A stretch of DNA of 6,707 nt. It comes from Candidatus Thorarchaeota archaeon (GTDB lineage: Archaea; Asgardarchaeota; Thorarchaeia; Thorarchaeales; Thorarchaeaceae). Position numbers and translations under genes: made by a program. A model generated the notes under the pieces. It did not search any database, was not told where the DNA came from, and was given only the letters and a program-made list of their open reading frames with translations. The stretch covers positions 1 through 6,707 of the forward strand of contig JABCSP010000120.1 of assembly GCA_018238825.1 (NCBI GenBank), written 5' to 3'. Below are positions 1 through 6,232 of this stretch, one piece after another. Position 1 is the stretch's first letter. Every line of letters begins with the position of its first letter.

Positions 1-2
1 GC

Positions 3-2507
3 ATCAAAGATACCAGAGTCATAGCTGTGACACCAAACATTCTTGATGTCTGGTCCTCAGAATTAGATTTTACTGGGACCTTTTCTATTACTCCTGGTCA
101 GATTATTGTATCGCAGAGATTTATCGATACTACGGAAGATGTCATAGGGGTTTCACTTCAGATAGACTCAGTTATTGGAGTAGATGTTCTCCGCACTCTT
201 TACGAACCCTCGGAAACACGACCTTTTGATCCATTGCTACTAGATCGTACAATACTACACAACCTCACAATAGTCGGGATATTCGATATCACACGACCAT
301 CAGTAGTTTCACAATCATTTCCCGGTATATACCGCAACAATTGGGATCCCATGGGAATTCCAACTTCAGTTTTAGGGCTTACCGATTCAATTCTCATGCT
401 TGGCAATGATCTTGGTGAAGAATCTGTGGATAAAATTTCTAACCTAGGTTTCTTCTCCCCTATCGGATTTGTCCGTGGTTCTGCTGAATGCTTGTTTGAA
501 AGTGGACCTATGAGTGCAGCAGTTAACATGTTAGCTGTGAAAACACAAATTCAAGAGAGTGATGACCAGCTATCAGTTTTAGGTCTAGATAACATAGCGA
601 GTCTTCAGACTCACATATCCACATTCATTGCAAGCCAGGTTCTGATTATTCTAGCTTTACCAATCATGGTCATGAGCTTGATGTTAACAATTTTCACTTC
701 TGAAACATCAGTTTCTCTGAAGAAAGGTGAGGTCAGCGCTCTAAGAGCCAAGGGTGCTTCCTTCAATCAGATATTTTCAGCTTTCATATGGGAATCATTG
801 ATACTAGCAATACTCGGTCTGACACTAGGCATTGGTCTTACAATCATTATCGCTCCATTGATGGGGTCTTCGACTGGTTTACTTACTTTTGATATTGCTG
901 CATATGGAATATTTTTGAATAAATTACGAATTCCTGTGCAATCACTGGTCTTGGCTGCAGCTATTGCGTTGTTTCTACCTGCGGCGTATCTGTTTCACGT
1001 ATCCAGAAGAATCGATATCACCGAGATTGGTCAACCCACAATAAAAAATACCTATGAGATTCCTGAGGAAGTTTCTTTCAAGTACTATGCATTTGGACTA
1101 GCAGTCGTAATGGTGGTCCTTCTGGTCATGCCAATCCTAGTTCTTCCTAGTGGACAGAGTGCATTCATTGAAATCATGATTTCCACATTGATTCTCTTCG
1201 CCGCTTCATACTTGGGTTCACGAGCTATGCGGCTGGTGACTGCTGATGTGTCGGAACGAGTTACTAGTATCTTGGGTGAGAAGAAACTCTATCTTACACA
1301 GAGTTTACGTCGTCGCAAGGGGCAATTCATTCCACTGCTGGTTATTCTAACCCTTACACTTACCACAACAACAATGATGCTTATTCAAACAGCCAGCTTC
1401 AAAGACACACTCACAAATGAAGCTAACTATGCAATGGGGTCTGATGTGAGAATTTATAGTGATAATATGCCCTTTGATTGGGTTGACACACTCAATGGTT
1501 TCGCAGGTGTTGAAGCTGTAACTCCAATTGTAGAGTCCCTTTCATTTGTTGAAACTGAAGGGTTCTATGTTGAAGGGTTAGATATCGGAACGTATCGGGA
1601 AATAGGAGATTTCAAACAATCGAGCTTTGTTGGAGCTTCATCTGATGATATATTGACAACTCTAGAAGAAACATCGAACGGTATAATCATCAGCGAGTTC
1701 TATGGAACATTCTGGAATGTTTCCGTGGGAGATTCATTGGAAATTAGATGTACAGCTCAATCTGGTACTGTAGATATCGTCTTTGAGATCGTTGGTTTCA
1801 TGACAAGTGCACCTGGTTTTGGAATGGCATCAACTCGAGATTTAGCTGGAATTCCATACGGTGCCTATTTCGACTTCCACCCAGGGCGAGGTGGATTTGC
1901 ACTAACGAATCTCGACTTCTTCATTGATGAAACCGGATTCACTTCAACTCGAGTCTTCCTAGCTGGAATCACATCAGTGGGTGATGCCTCTGAGTTTATA
2001 GAATTCCTTGAAAATCGTCCTTGGACTGATGTCTATACAGAAGATTCTATTGAGTTCGGACCTGATACAGTCACTGGATTATTTCTAGCAGGTATTGAAG
2101 GACTCACCATGATCAGCTTCATTTTATGTGCAGCCATGGGGATTTCATCTATTGCATTGTTTTTGGGTTCTGCAGTGCTTGAACGAGAACCCGAGTATGC
2201 GTTATTCCGTGCTATTGGTGGAACGAAGAAACAAGTAGCTTCACTAGTATTCGGAGAGTTTGCAGGCAGTGTAATGGCTGCTGTATTACTGAGCTTGGCT
2301 GTGGGTTTGGTGTTTGGCTACACTGCAACATTGCTCACCTTTGGAATCTCGTCAATATGGCCGATACTAGGCAAAGTATTGACCTTTCCAGTCTATGTGA
2401 TGTTCTTGACTGTGGCTCTTGAGTGCGTAGTGATGATAATCGCGTGCTATTATCCAGCACGTAGGGCAGGTAACACGAACCCTGCTGAGGTATTGAGAAA
2501 TATGTGA
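3..2507 (+). CDS. ABC transporter permease, double FtsX-domain type (5' end outside window)
   Basis: Membrane subunit of an ABC system of the MacB/LolC/FtsX class, which couples cytoplasmic ATP hydrolysis to movements of large extracytoplasmic domains rather than forming a simple import channel. The frame is open to the left edge. The GTG at 27 lies inside an ongoing soluble domain, so the gene is 5'-truncated and the first membrane helix is missing. Counting from codon 27, residues 1-195 are extracytoplasmic. Hydrophobic helices follow at about 202-224, 251-278 and 302-324 (first FtsX module, with a coupling-helix segment near KKGEVSALRAKGAS), then 351-373, 380-396 and 433-455. A second extracytoplasmic domain covers about 456-680. 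The second FtsX module has helices near 685-716, 740-770 and 785-808. The C-terminus PARRAGNTNPAEVLRNM is the classic FtsX-family ending. The partner ATPase lies 10 nt downstream. Substrate unknown; lipid or lipoprotein handling, peptide export and envelope control are all possible. Confidence 0.93.
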   Translation: MKDTRVIAVTPNILDVWSSELDFTGTFSITPGQIIVSQRFIDTTEDVIGVSLQIDSVIGVDVLRTLYEPSETRPFDPLLLDRTILHNLTIVGIFDITRPSVVSQSFPGIYRNNWDPMGIPTSVLGLTDSILMLGNDLGEESVDKISNLGFFSPIGFVRGSAECLFESGPMSAAVNMLAVKTQIQESDDQLSVLGLDNIASLQTHISTFIASQVLIILALPIMVMSLMLTIFTSETSVSLKKGEVSALRAKGASFNQIFSAFIWESLILAILGLTLGIGLTIIIAPLMGSSTGLLTFDIAAYGIFLNKLRIPVQSLVLAAAIALFLPAAYLFHVSRRIDITEIGQPTIKNTYEIPEEVSFKYYAFGLAVVMVVLLVMPILVLPSGQSAFIEIMISTLILFAASYLGSRAMRLVTADVSERVTSILGEKKLYLTQSLRRRKGQFIPLLVILTLTLTTTTMMLIQTASFKDTLTNEANYAMGSDVRIYSDNMPFDWVDTLNGFAGVEAVTPIVESLSFVETEGFYVEGLDIGTYREIGDFKQSSFVGASSDDILTTLEETSNGIIISEFYGTFWNVSVGDSLEIRCTAQSGTVDIVFEIVGFMTSAPGFGMASTRDLAGIPYGAYFDFHPGRGGFALTNLDFFIDETGFTSTRVFLAGITSVGDASEFIEFLENRPWTDVYTEDSIEFGPDTVTGLFLAGIEGLTMISFILCAAMGISSIALFLGSAVLEREPEYALFRAIGGTKKQVASLVFGEFAGSVMAAVLLSLAVGLVFGYTATLLTFGISSIWPILGKVLTFPVYVMFLTVALECVVMIIACYYPARRAGNTNPAEVLRNM

Positions 2508-2517
2508 GGTAGTTACG
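2505..2517 (+). promoter_or_regulatory. Shine-Dalgarno site overlapping the permease stop codon
   Basis: The permease stop TGA (2505-2507) runs directly into GAGGT (2506-2510), a good SD match 7 nt before the ATG at 2518. The overlap implies that a ribosome finishing the permease sits on the ribosome binding site of the ATPase gene. Translational coupling and a balanced subunit ratio are therefore likely. This also fixes the ATPase start. Confidence 0.7.
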
Positions 2518-3546
2518 ATGAATACAATAGAAGTAGAAGAACAACTAGACCTGTATAGTGACCTGCCAGATGATGTTGTAGTCAGTGTCAATGACTGCTA
2601 CAAAATCTACAAGGCTCAGGAGCTAGAGGTTGTTGCACTTAGTGGTGTGTCCCTTCAAATTCTTGAGGGGAAGATTATGGCTGTCGTTGGTCCTTCTGGA
2701 TCTGGCAAGACAACTTTAATCAACACAATAGGTGGCATCACCAAAGCAACTGTTGGCAAGGTCTACTGGGCCAATTTAAGAACTGATATCACTAAACTCA
2801 GTGAGCGAGTTCTTACAGAGGCACGACGCAATTTCATTGGGTTCCACTTCCAGCTGAATAACTTGTTACCTCACTTGAATGCCTGGCAGAATGTGGAGCT
2901 TGCTGCACGAATTGCTGGAGTCCCACGAGCAATCAGAAAAGAACGAGTTGATAGGCTCATCAAGATGGTTGGTCTGGAGGAACGGAAACGTAACAAGGCT
3001 ACAACCTTGAGTGGTGGTGAGAAGTCCCGTGTTGCTATTGCTAGCGCACTTGTCAATCTCATTGATACTGAAGGGAAAGGACTCGTTTTATGTGATGAAC
3101 CGACTGGCGATCTCGATCCTGAAACTGGAGAGCGAATTCTGGACCTCTTCCAAGAGCTCAATGAAACCATAGGTACGTCGTTCTTTATTGTGACACACAG
3201 TCAACAAGTTGCATCAAAGGCAGATGTTACTGTGGAGATTCGTGATGGTGTTATCTCAGGATTCCACCAAGCTGGTATCGATCTTGACGAGCTGGACACT
3301 ACTCGTATTGTGCGACTCGATGATAAGCACAGATTACCGATGCCTACTGACATGCTTGATCTTGCAGGCGATCCACGTGAGTTTAAAATCACTTACGAAG
3401 ATAACCGCTTCATCCTAGACCCACAGGGTACAGATGTTATAGACTCGATGCGTGCGAAGAAAGCAAGAGTTTGCAGGGTTTGCGGTTCTGAGATTCCTGG
3501 TGGAAAGTTCATCTGTTCCAACTGTGGAAGTCAGGTCACAGTATAG
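2518..3546 (+). CDS. ABC transporter ATP-binding protein (LolD/MacB type) with C-terminal zinc ribbon
   Basis: Cytoplasmic ATPase that should power the permease encoded just upstream. All nucleotide-binding elements are present in the 342-residue protein: A-loop Tyr near Y31, Walker A GPSGSGKT (58-65), Q-loop Q112 in FQLNNLLPHL, signature LSGGE (164-168), Walker B LVLCDE (189-194, catalytic E194), D-loop GDLD (197-200) and switch H227. The LSGGEKSRVAIASAL and DEPTGDLD context is typical of the LolD/MacB/FtsE group. Members of that group are usually 220-250 residues, so about 90 residues are extra. These comprise a linker (about 250-312) and a four-cysteine zinc ribbon, CRVC (319-322) and CSNC (333-336), ending at the C-terminus. 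The start ATG is supported by GAGGT 7 nt upstream. The N-terminus carries about 20 acidic residues before the fold begins. The zinc ribbon's role is unknown; protein docking or regulation is an inference. Confidence 0.95.
   Translation: MNTIEVEEQLDLYSDLPDDVVVSVNDCYKIYKAQELEVVALSGVSLQILEGKIMAVVGPSGSGKTTLINTIGGITKATVGKVYWANLRTDITKLSERVLTEARRNFIGFHFQLNNLLPHLNAWQNVELAARIAGVPRAIRKERVDRLIKMVGLEERKRNKATTLSGGEKSRVAIASALVNLIDTEGKGLVLCDEPTGDLDPETGERILDLFQELNETIGTSFFIVTHSQQVASKADVTVEIRDGVISGFHQAGIDLDELDTTRIVRLDDKHRLPMPTDMLDLAGDPREFKITYEDNRFILDPQGTDVIDSMRAKKARVCRVCGSEIPGGKFICSNCGSQVTV
3472..3528 (+). other. Zinc-ribbon module at the C-terminus of the ABC ATPase
   Basis: Encodes residues 319-337: a CxxC pair (C319, C322), a 10-residue spacer containing GG, then a second CxxC pair (C333, C336) followed by Gly. 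This is the spacing of a small rubredoxin-like zinc ribbon of the kind archaea often append to other proteins. It is in frame with the ATPase and precedes its stop by only a few codons, so it is part of the same polypeptide rather than a separate gene. Confidence 0.8.
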
Positions 3547-3557
3547 TTTCAAGATTA

Positions 3558-4052
3558 TTAGCGACTCGCTTCTGGCGAGTCCTTTCTCTTGAATAATGAA
3601 ACAAGCTCTTCTATACATCTCCAGTGACCCATGAGTTTTCGTATCATCCGACGTTCTCTCTTGAGAACCTTGACTCCACTAGTTTCCAGTTCTTTCTCAA
3701 TGAAACTACCGATTTCTTTTCCTTCTTTGTCATAATCAGTCAGGATGAGCACCTGTCCCTTTTCTCCTACTTCAGATACAATCTTCTCAACCATATCGTA
3801 TCTTGTCAACCTGGACTGAGTTTTGATTATGGGGGCTTTGACACCTAGATTTCTGAGAACCAACACATCCCTCTTGCCTTCCACAATGATGAAGATATTC
3901 TCATATTTTGAATCTAAACTTTGGATCATTTCAACTAGTTCTCGCTCGTTATCTAGCATTCTCCCCCAACGTCGCAGTTCAATAGACCGAGTTCTGTATA
4001 TGTCGGCCTTTCCATGGAGTGAGTCATCATTCTTTTTGGTCAATTGATGCAC
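3558..4052 (-). CDS. Toprim-domain protein (archaeal UPF0292-like)
   Basis: A small stand-alone Toprim protein. Counted from the earliest start (TTG at 4055), the Toprim core covers about residues 52-135 with the conserved glutamate in IIVEGKRD (E59) and the acidic DxD motif in LTDYDKEG (D107, D109), which bind Mg2+ in topoisomerases, DnaG primases, RNase M5 and OLD nucleases. A basic stretch follows (LKRERRMIRKLMG), plausible for nucleic-acid contact. Length and motif order match the archaeal UPF0292-type Toprim proteins, whose biochemical role is not established as far as I know. The start is ambiguous: TTG 4055 or GTG 4052 sit 5-8 nt after the dehydrogenase stop but lack an SD. ATG 3959, just before the conserved helix, has GGGGGAG almost abutting it. 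I list the GTG. It is likely co-transcribed with the upstream dehydrogenase. Confidence 0.85.
   Translation of the reverse strand: MHQLTKKNDDSLHGKADIYRTRSIELRRWGRMLDNERELVEMIQSLDSKYENIFIIVEGKRDVLVLRNLGVKAPIIKTQSRLTRYDMVEKIVSEVGEKGQVLILTDYDKEGKEIGSFIEKELETSGVKVLKRERRMIRKLMGHWRCIEELVSLFKRKDSPEASR
3563..3590 (+). terminator. Probable terminator of the ABC operon, inside the 3' end of the convergent gene
   Basis: A perfect 7-bp stem, GACTCGC (3563-3569) with GCGAGTC (3575-3581), closes a 5-nt loop. On the + strand it is followed by the pyrimidine-rich tract CCTTTCTCTT (about 3581-3590). It begins 17 nt after the ATPase stop, where the ABC transcript is expected to end. On the opposite strand the same bases encode the last residues of the Toprim protein (KDSPEAS), so one sequence serves two purposes. 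The U-tract is interrupted by C, so termination strength is uncertain. A hairpin is not required for archaeal termination. Confidence 0.5.
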
Positions 4053-4060
4053 CAAAGTGA

Positions 4061-5104
4061 TTATGGTAAAATTGCTACCTTCATCGATTCCCCTTTACTC
4101 ATCATTTCAAGAGCCTCATTGATATCCTTCAATGGCATCTTGTGTGAAATCAAGAGGTCTGGATCTACATCTCCCGCGATAATGAGTTGAAGTGCTTGTT
4201 CTACATGTCTTGGTTTAAGATGAAATACTCCCTTCAATGTGAGCTGCCCATAGTGAAATCTTACAGTGTCTACTTCAAACTTGGTGCCCGCAGCAGCTCC
4301 TCCAAATAGCACAGTTGTTCCAGCATCTCTGGTCATAGTTACTGCTTGTTCCCATAGTTGTGGAATACCAACAGCTTCTATGACAACATCTGCTCCCCTA
4401 CCTGAGGTTTCTTCCTTCACTCGTTCAACAGGGTCCTCCTTTGTAGGGTCGATGGTGATATCTGCTCCTGCTTTTGCTGCTATATCCCGCCTTAGCGGAG
4501 CTAAATCAGAAACAATCACTGTTGATGCACCGTTCTTCTTCGCAAGCATTATCATCATTTGACCTATCGGTCCAGCTCCAATTACTACTACTGTATCCCC
4601 AAGTCTGATATTGGACTCTTCTATTCCATGAACAACACATGCTAGAGGTTCTGTGAGGGCTGCATCCCTAAAAGACAGGGAATCGGGAATTGGATGAGTG
4701 TTCCATTGAACTACGGATTCAGGAACTCGAATAAACTCTGCAAAGGCCCCATTCACAAAGGAGTCCTTCAGTTTGGCACATAGATTGGGCATATCTCTTT
4801 TACAGAAATAGCAGTTACCGCAAGGTGCAGAGTTGGTTGCTACGACACGCATTCCAATCTTGTAATTCTTCACTCCCTCTCCAACTGCTTCGATTGTTCC
4901 TGCATATTCATGACCAAATAGAGCTGGGGTGTGTTTCATTAATAGTGGATGTCCTCTCTTGTATGTCTTAACATCCGTACCACAAGTAAGAGCGGTTCCT
5001 ATTTTGATAAGGAGTTCACCTGGCCCTATCTCTGGGATATCAGTTTCCTCGTAACGTACATCTCCAATATCATAGTACATAGCAGCCTGCATCTTTCGAG
5101 TCAT
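4061..5104 (-). CDS. Zinc-dependent medium-chain dehydrogenase (alcohol / sorbitol / threonine dehydrogenase-like)
   Basis: Cytoplasmic NAD(P)-linked oxidation of an alcohol or polyol, or the reverse reduction. Positions count from the TTG at 5110. Catalytic zinc ligands are C43 (in LTCGTD), H67-E68 (GHE motif in FGHEYAG) and E154 (TEPLACVVHG). The structural zinc loop has four cysteines, C97, C100, C103 and C111. The Rossmann fold has GAGPIG (178-183), and D202 at the end of its second strand points to NAD rather than NADP. At about 347 residues it has full family length with no disruption. I prefer ATG 5104 because AGGGAT (5114-5119) lies 9 nt upstream. TTG 5110 is too close to that SD, and ATG 5092 gives the more usual MDR-like start MQAAMYY and remains possible. 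Substrate cannot be read from sequence; sorbitol-, threonine- and generic alcohol-dehydrogenase labels are equally defensible. The Toprim gene follows immediately. Confidence 0.93.
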   Translation of the reverse strand: MTRKMQAAMYYDIGDVRYEETDIPEIGPGELLIKIGTALTCGTDVKTYKRGHPLLMKHTPALFGHEYAGTIEAVGEGVKNYKIGMRVVATNSAPCGNCYFCKRDMPNLCAKLKDSFVNGAFAEFIRVPESVVQWNTHPIPDSLSFRDAALTEPLACVVHGIEESNIRLGDTVVVIGAGPIGQMMIMLAKKNGASTVIVSDLAPLRRDIAAKAGADITIDPTKEDPVERVKEETSGRGADVVIEAVGIPQLWEQAVTMTRDAGTTVLFGGAAAGTKFEVDTVRFHYGQLTLKGVFHLKPRHVEQALQLIIAGDVDPDLLISHKMPLKDINEALEMMSKGESMKVAILP

Positions 5105-5220
5105 GAACAATCAATCCCTAGGATTGCTCTAAATGCCCGTTTAAATGACTTGCTAAGGATTCGTATCTACCAAAATGTTTATTCTCTTGGTGCAAATCGC
5201 TCTTTCTGAGGCCCCACTCT
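5105..5220. promoter_or_regulatory. Divergent promoter region between the dehydrogenase and OsmC-family genes
   Basis: These 116 bp separate two genes transcribed away from each other, so promoters for both must lie here or overlap the coding starts. On the - strand ATTTAAA (5140-5146) is a weak TATA-like element about 39 nt upstream of the dehydrogenase ATG. On the + strand TGTTTATTCT (about 5176-5185) is a weak TATA candidate about 40 nt upstream of the OsmC-family ATG. TGAGG (5207-5211) is the OsmC-gene SD, 9 nt before ATG 5221. Both TATA candidates imply short leaders, as is common in archaea. Neither is a strong consensus match. Confidence 0.4.
5112..5126. repeat. 15-bp inverted repeat over the dehydrogenase ribosome binding site
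   Basis: CAATCC (5112-5117), spacer CTA, GGATTG (5121-5126): perfect 6-bp arms with CCTAGG at the centre. It overlaps the SD of the - strand dehydrogenase gene (5114-5119) and lies 8 nt upstream of its ATG. It could be an operator for a dimeric regulator, or a small RNA hairpin that hides the SD. A chance occurrence is possible at this arm length. Confidence 0.4.
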
Positions 5221-5676
5221 ATGATGATCAAGACAAAATATCCTGAGAAGATGGAGTACATCGCATACACTGAATGGGATGGAAAGACCGGTGGGACAGC
5301 TAAACTAAGGGATTCGGAATTGATTTTCGACACTCCTGAGGTCTATGGTGGAAGAGGTCAGGGATTATGTCCATATAGACTATTCATCGCTGGAGTCTTA
5401 GGGTGTATAAACAACACATTTCTCGATATCCAACGAATGTCAAATTTGGACCTAATCTCCTTCAAGCTCAGTGGAAATCTCATAGTCCAATTTGATGGTG
5501 AGGGTTATACCATCTCCAAGTTCCTAATCACAGGTGAAGTGGTAGTTGCTGAAGATGATCTCTATCTTGGCGCACGATGTATAGAGAAAGCAAAGAAATA
5601 CTGTCCCCTTACCCGATCAACCAAGAATTGTATTCCCATCATTTACGAAATTGAACTGACTGGAGAAGAGCGTTAG
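5221..5676 (+). CDS. OsmC/Ohr-family protein
   Basis: Small cytoplasmic protein of the OsmC fold, whose characterised members are thiol-dependent peroxidases that reduce organic hydroperoxides using two cysteines. In this 151-residue protein the family hallmark is the helix PYRLFIAGVLGC, with the first reactive cysteine at C62 in the usual position. The second is C128 in YCPLTRS near the end, as in OsmC and Ohr. Two further cysteines flank C128 (C120, C137) and one precedes the helix (C50). The position where Ohr enzymes carry a Glu after Pro (NPEQ-like) is Tyr here (Y52), so an Ohr label would be unsafe. It could be a divergent OsmC-like protein with another role. ATG 5221 is chosen because TGAGG lies 9 nt upstream; ATG 5224 is an alternative. 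It is divergent from a dehydrogenase gene and convergent with a Mut7-C gene, overlapping it by 4 bp. Confidence 0.87.
   Translation: MMIKTKYPEKMEYIAYTEWDGKTGGTAKLRDSELIFDTPEVYGGRGQGLCPYRLFIAGVLGCINNTFLDIQRMSNLDLISFKLSGNLIVQFDGEGYTISKFLITGEVVVAEDDLYLGARCIEKAKKYCPLTRSTKNCIPIIYEIELTGEER
5673..5676. other. 4-bp overlap of convergent stop codons
   Basis: The tetranucleotide TTAG supplies TAG (5674-5676) to the OsmC-family gene on the + strand and TAA (5673-5675, read in reverse) to the Mut7-C gene. There is no room for a separate intergenic terminator, so each transcript must end inside the opposite gene. Confidence 0.9.
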
Positions 5677-6158
5677 AAGTTATCCATTAGCTCTCGAATT
5701 CTAATCATGTAAGCATCGATGTTTGTCCACTGGCCTCCCTTAAAGTACACACTCTTACAGTACTTACAGAGCCAAAACTCGTCATAGTGTTCATATGTCT
5801 GGTCCATGACCAGTCCTTTGATCCTTTCTTTGTCTTCTTTATTGATGTGTTCTAGGGCACCATTACATTTGGTACAACGAGATATTGAAGCATCTGCATA
5901 TGGTTCAATTTCATATTTCAAGAAGACACTCGCCACCTCTTCATCCACTGATCCCCGAACCAACATTGTATCAACACCAGCATCAACACCACGATGGTAG
6001 AGCTCTTCGTCTGATGTCAAAAGGATTCCACCTGTATCTATTGCGATTCGAAGAAATTCGTCATCATGTATCACTGTTGAATACATTGCATCGTGTCCTG
6101 TCAACCTCAACCATGTTGCTAGCTTCCCAAGCATAGAATCGACGATGAAGGTCTTCAT
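5673..6158 (-). CDS. Mut7-C RNase domain protein (PIN-like fold with zinc ribbon)
   Basis: Predicted Mg2+-dependent ribonuclease of the Mut7-C family, a PIN-like domain named after the C-terminal part of the nematode exonuclease Mut-7 and common as a stand-alone archaeal protein. The 161 residues match the family in order: N-terminal strand and first catalytic Asp (FIVDSMLGKLATWLRLTG, D7), acidic HDDE (31-34), then ILLTSDEEL (45-53) with D50 and neighbouring Glu as further metal-binding candidates. A built-in zinc ribbon has C95/C98 (CTKCNG) and C131/C134 (CKYC), followed by the conserved GGQW (141-144). The ATG at 6158 is well supported by GGGGAG (6164-6169) 5 nt upstream. The stop overlaps that of the convergent OsmC-family gene. 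The target RNA is unknown; tRNA or rRNA processing and quality control are possible. Confidence 0.92.
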   Translation of the reverse strand: MKTFIVDSMLGKLATWLRLTGHDAMYSTVIHDDEFLRIAIDTGGILLTSDEELYHRGVDAGVDTMLVRGSVDEEVASVFLKYEIEPYADASISRCTKCNGALEHINKEDKERIKGLVMDQTYEHYDEFWLCKYCKSVYFKGGQWTNIDAYMIRIRELMDNF

Positions 6159-6232
6159 GCTCTCTCCCCATGTGAAAGATGTAGTTCATGCATAATCAAT
6201 GAATCTCAATAATATACTGTCCATGGGCGCGG
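6159..6232 (-). promoter_or_regulatory. Promoter and leader of the Mut7-C gene
   Basis: A 74-bp spacer between the PHP-domain gene and the Mut7-C gene on the same strand. Read on the - strand it holds a TATA-like GTATATTATTG around 6207-6217, about 55 nt upstream of the ATG, predicting a start near 6187 and a leader of roughly 30 nt. GGGGAGAG (6162-6169) is the ribosome binding site. This suggests the Mut7-C gene can be transcribed independently, although read-through from the PHP gene is not excluded. I see no hairpin terminator for the PHP gene here. Confidence 0.45.

Noticed and set aside
27..29. GTG as true start of the permease
   Set aside because: The frame is open upstream to the window edge with domain-like sequence, and the FtsX architecture needs an N-terminal membrane helix before the first extracytoplasmic domain.
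200..529. Open frame on the - strand opposite the permease (109 codons)
   Set aside because: It lies wholly inside the permease coding sequence, has no recognisable motif or convincing ribosome binding site, and the permease frame shows clear family features.
2871..3170. Open frame on the - strand opposite the ABC ATPase
   Set aside because: Serine- and arginine-rich low-complexity translation typical of an antisense shadow; the + strand encodes the conserved ATPase motifs over the same stretch.
4266..4562. Open frame on the + strand inside the dehydrogenase gene
   Set aside because: Antisense shadow of the Rossmann domain; no family resemblance.
5169..5191. ACCAA ... TTGGT inverted repeat upstream of the OsmC-family gene
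   Set aside because: Only 5-bp arms with a 13-nt spacer; expected by chance and not extendable.
5885..6136. Open frame on the + strand inside the Mut7-C gene, rich in His and Leu
   Set aside because: The composition results from reading the conserved PIN-like domain backwards; no start signal or homology that I can see.
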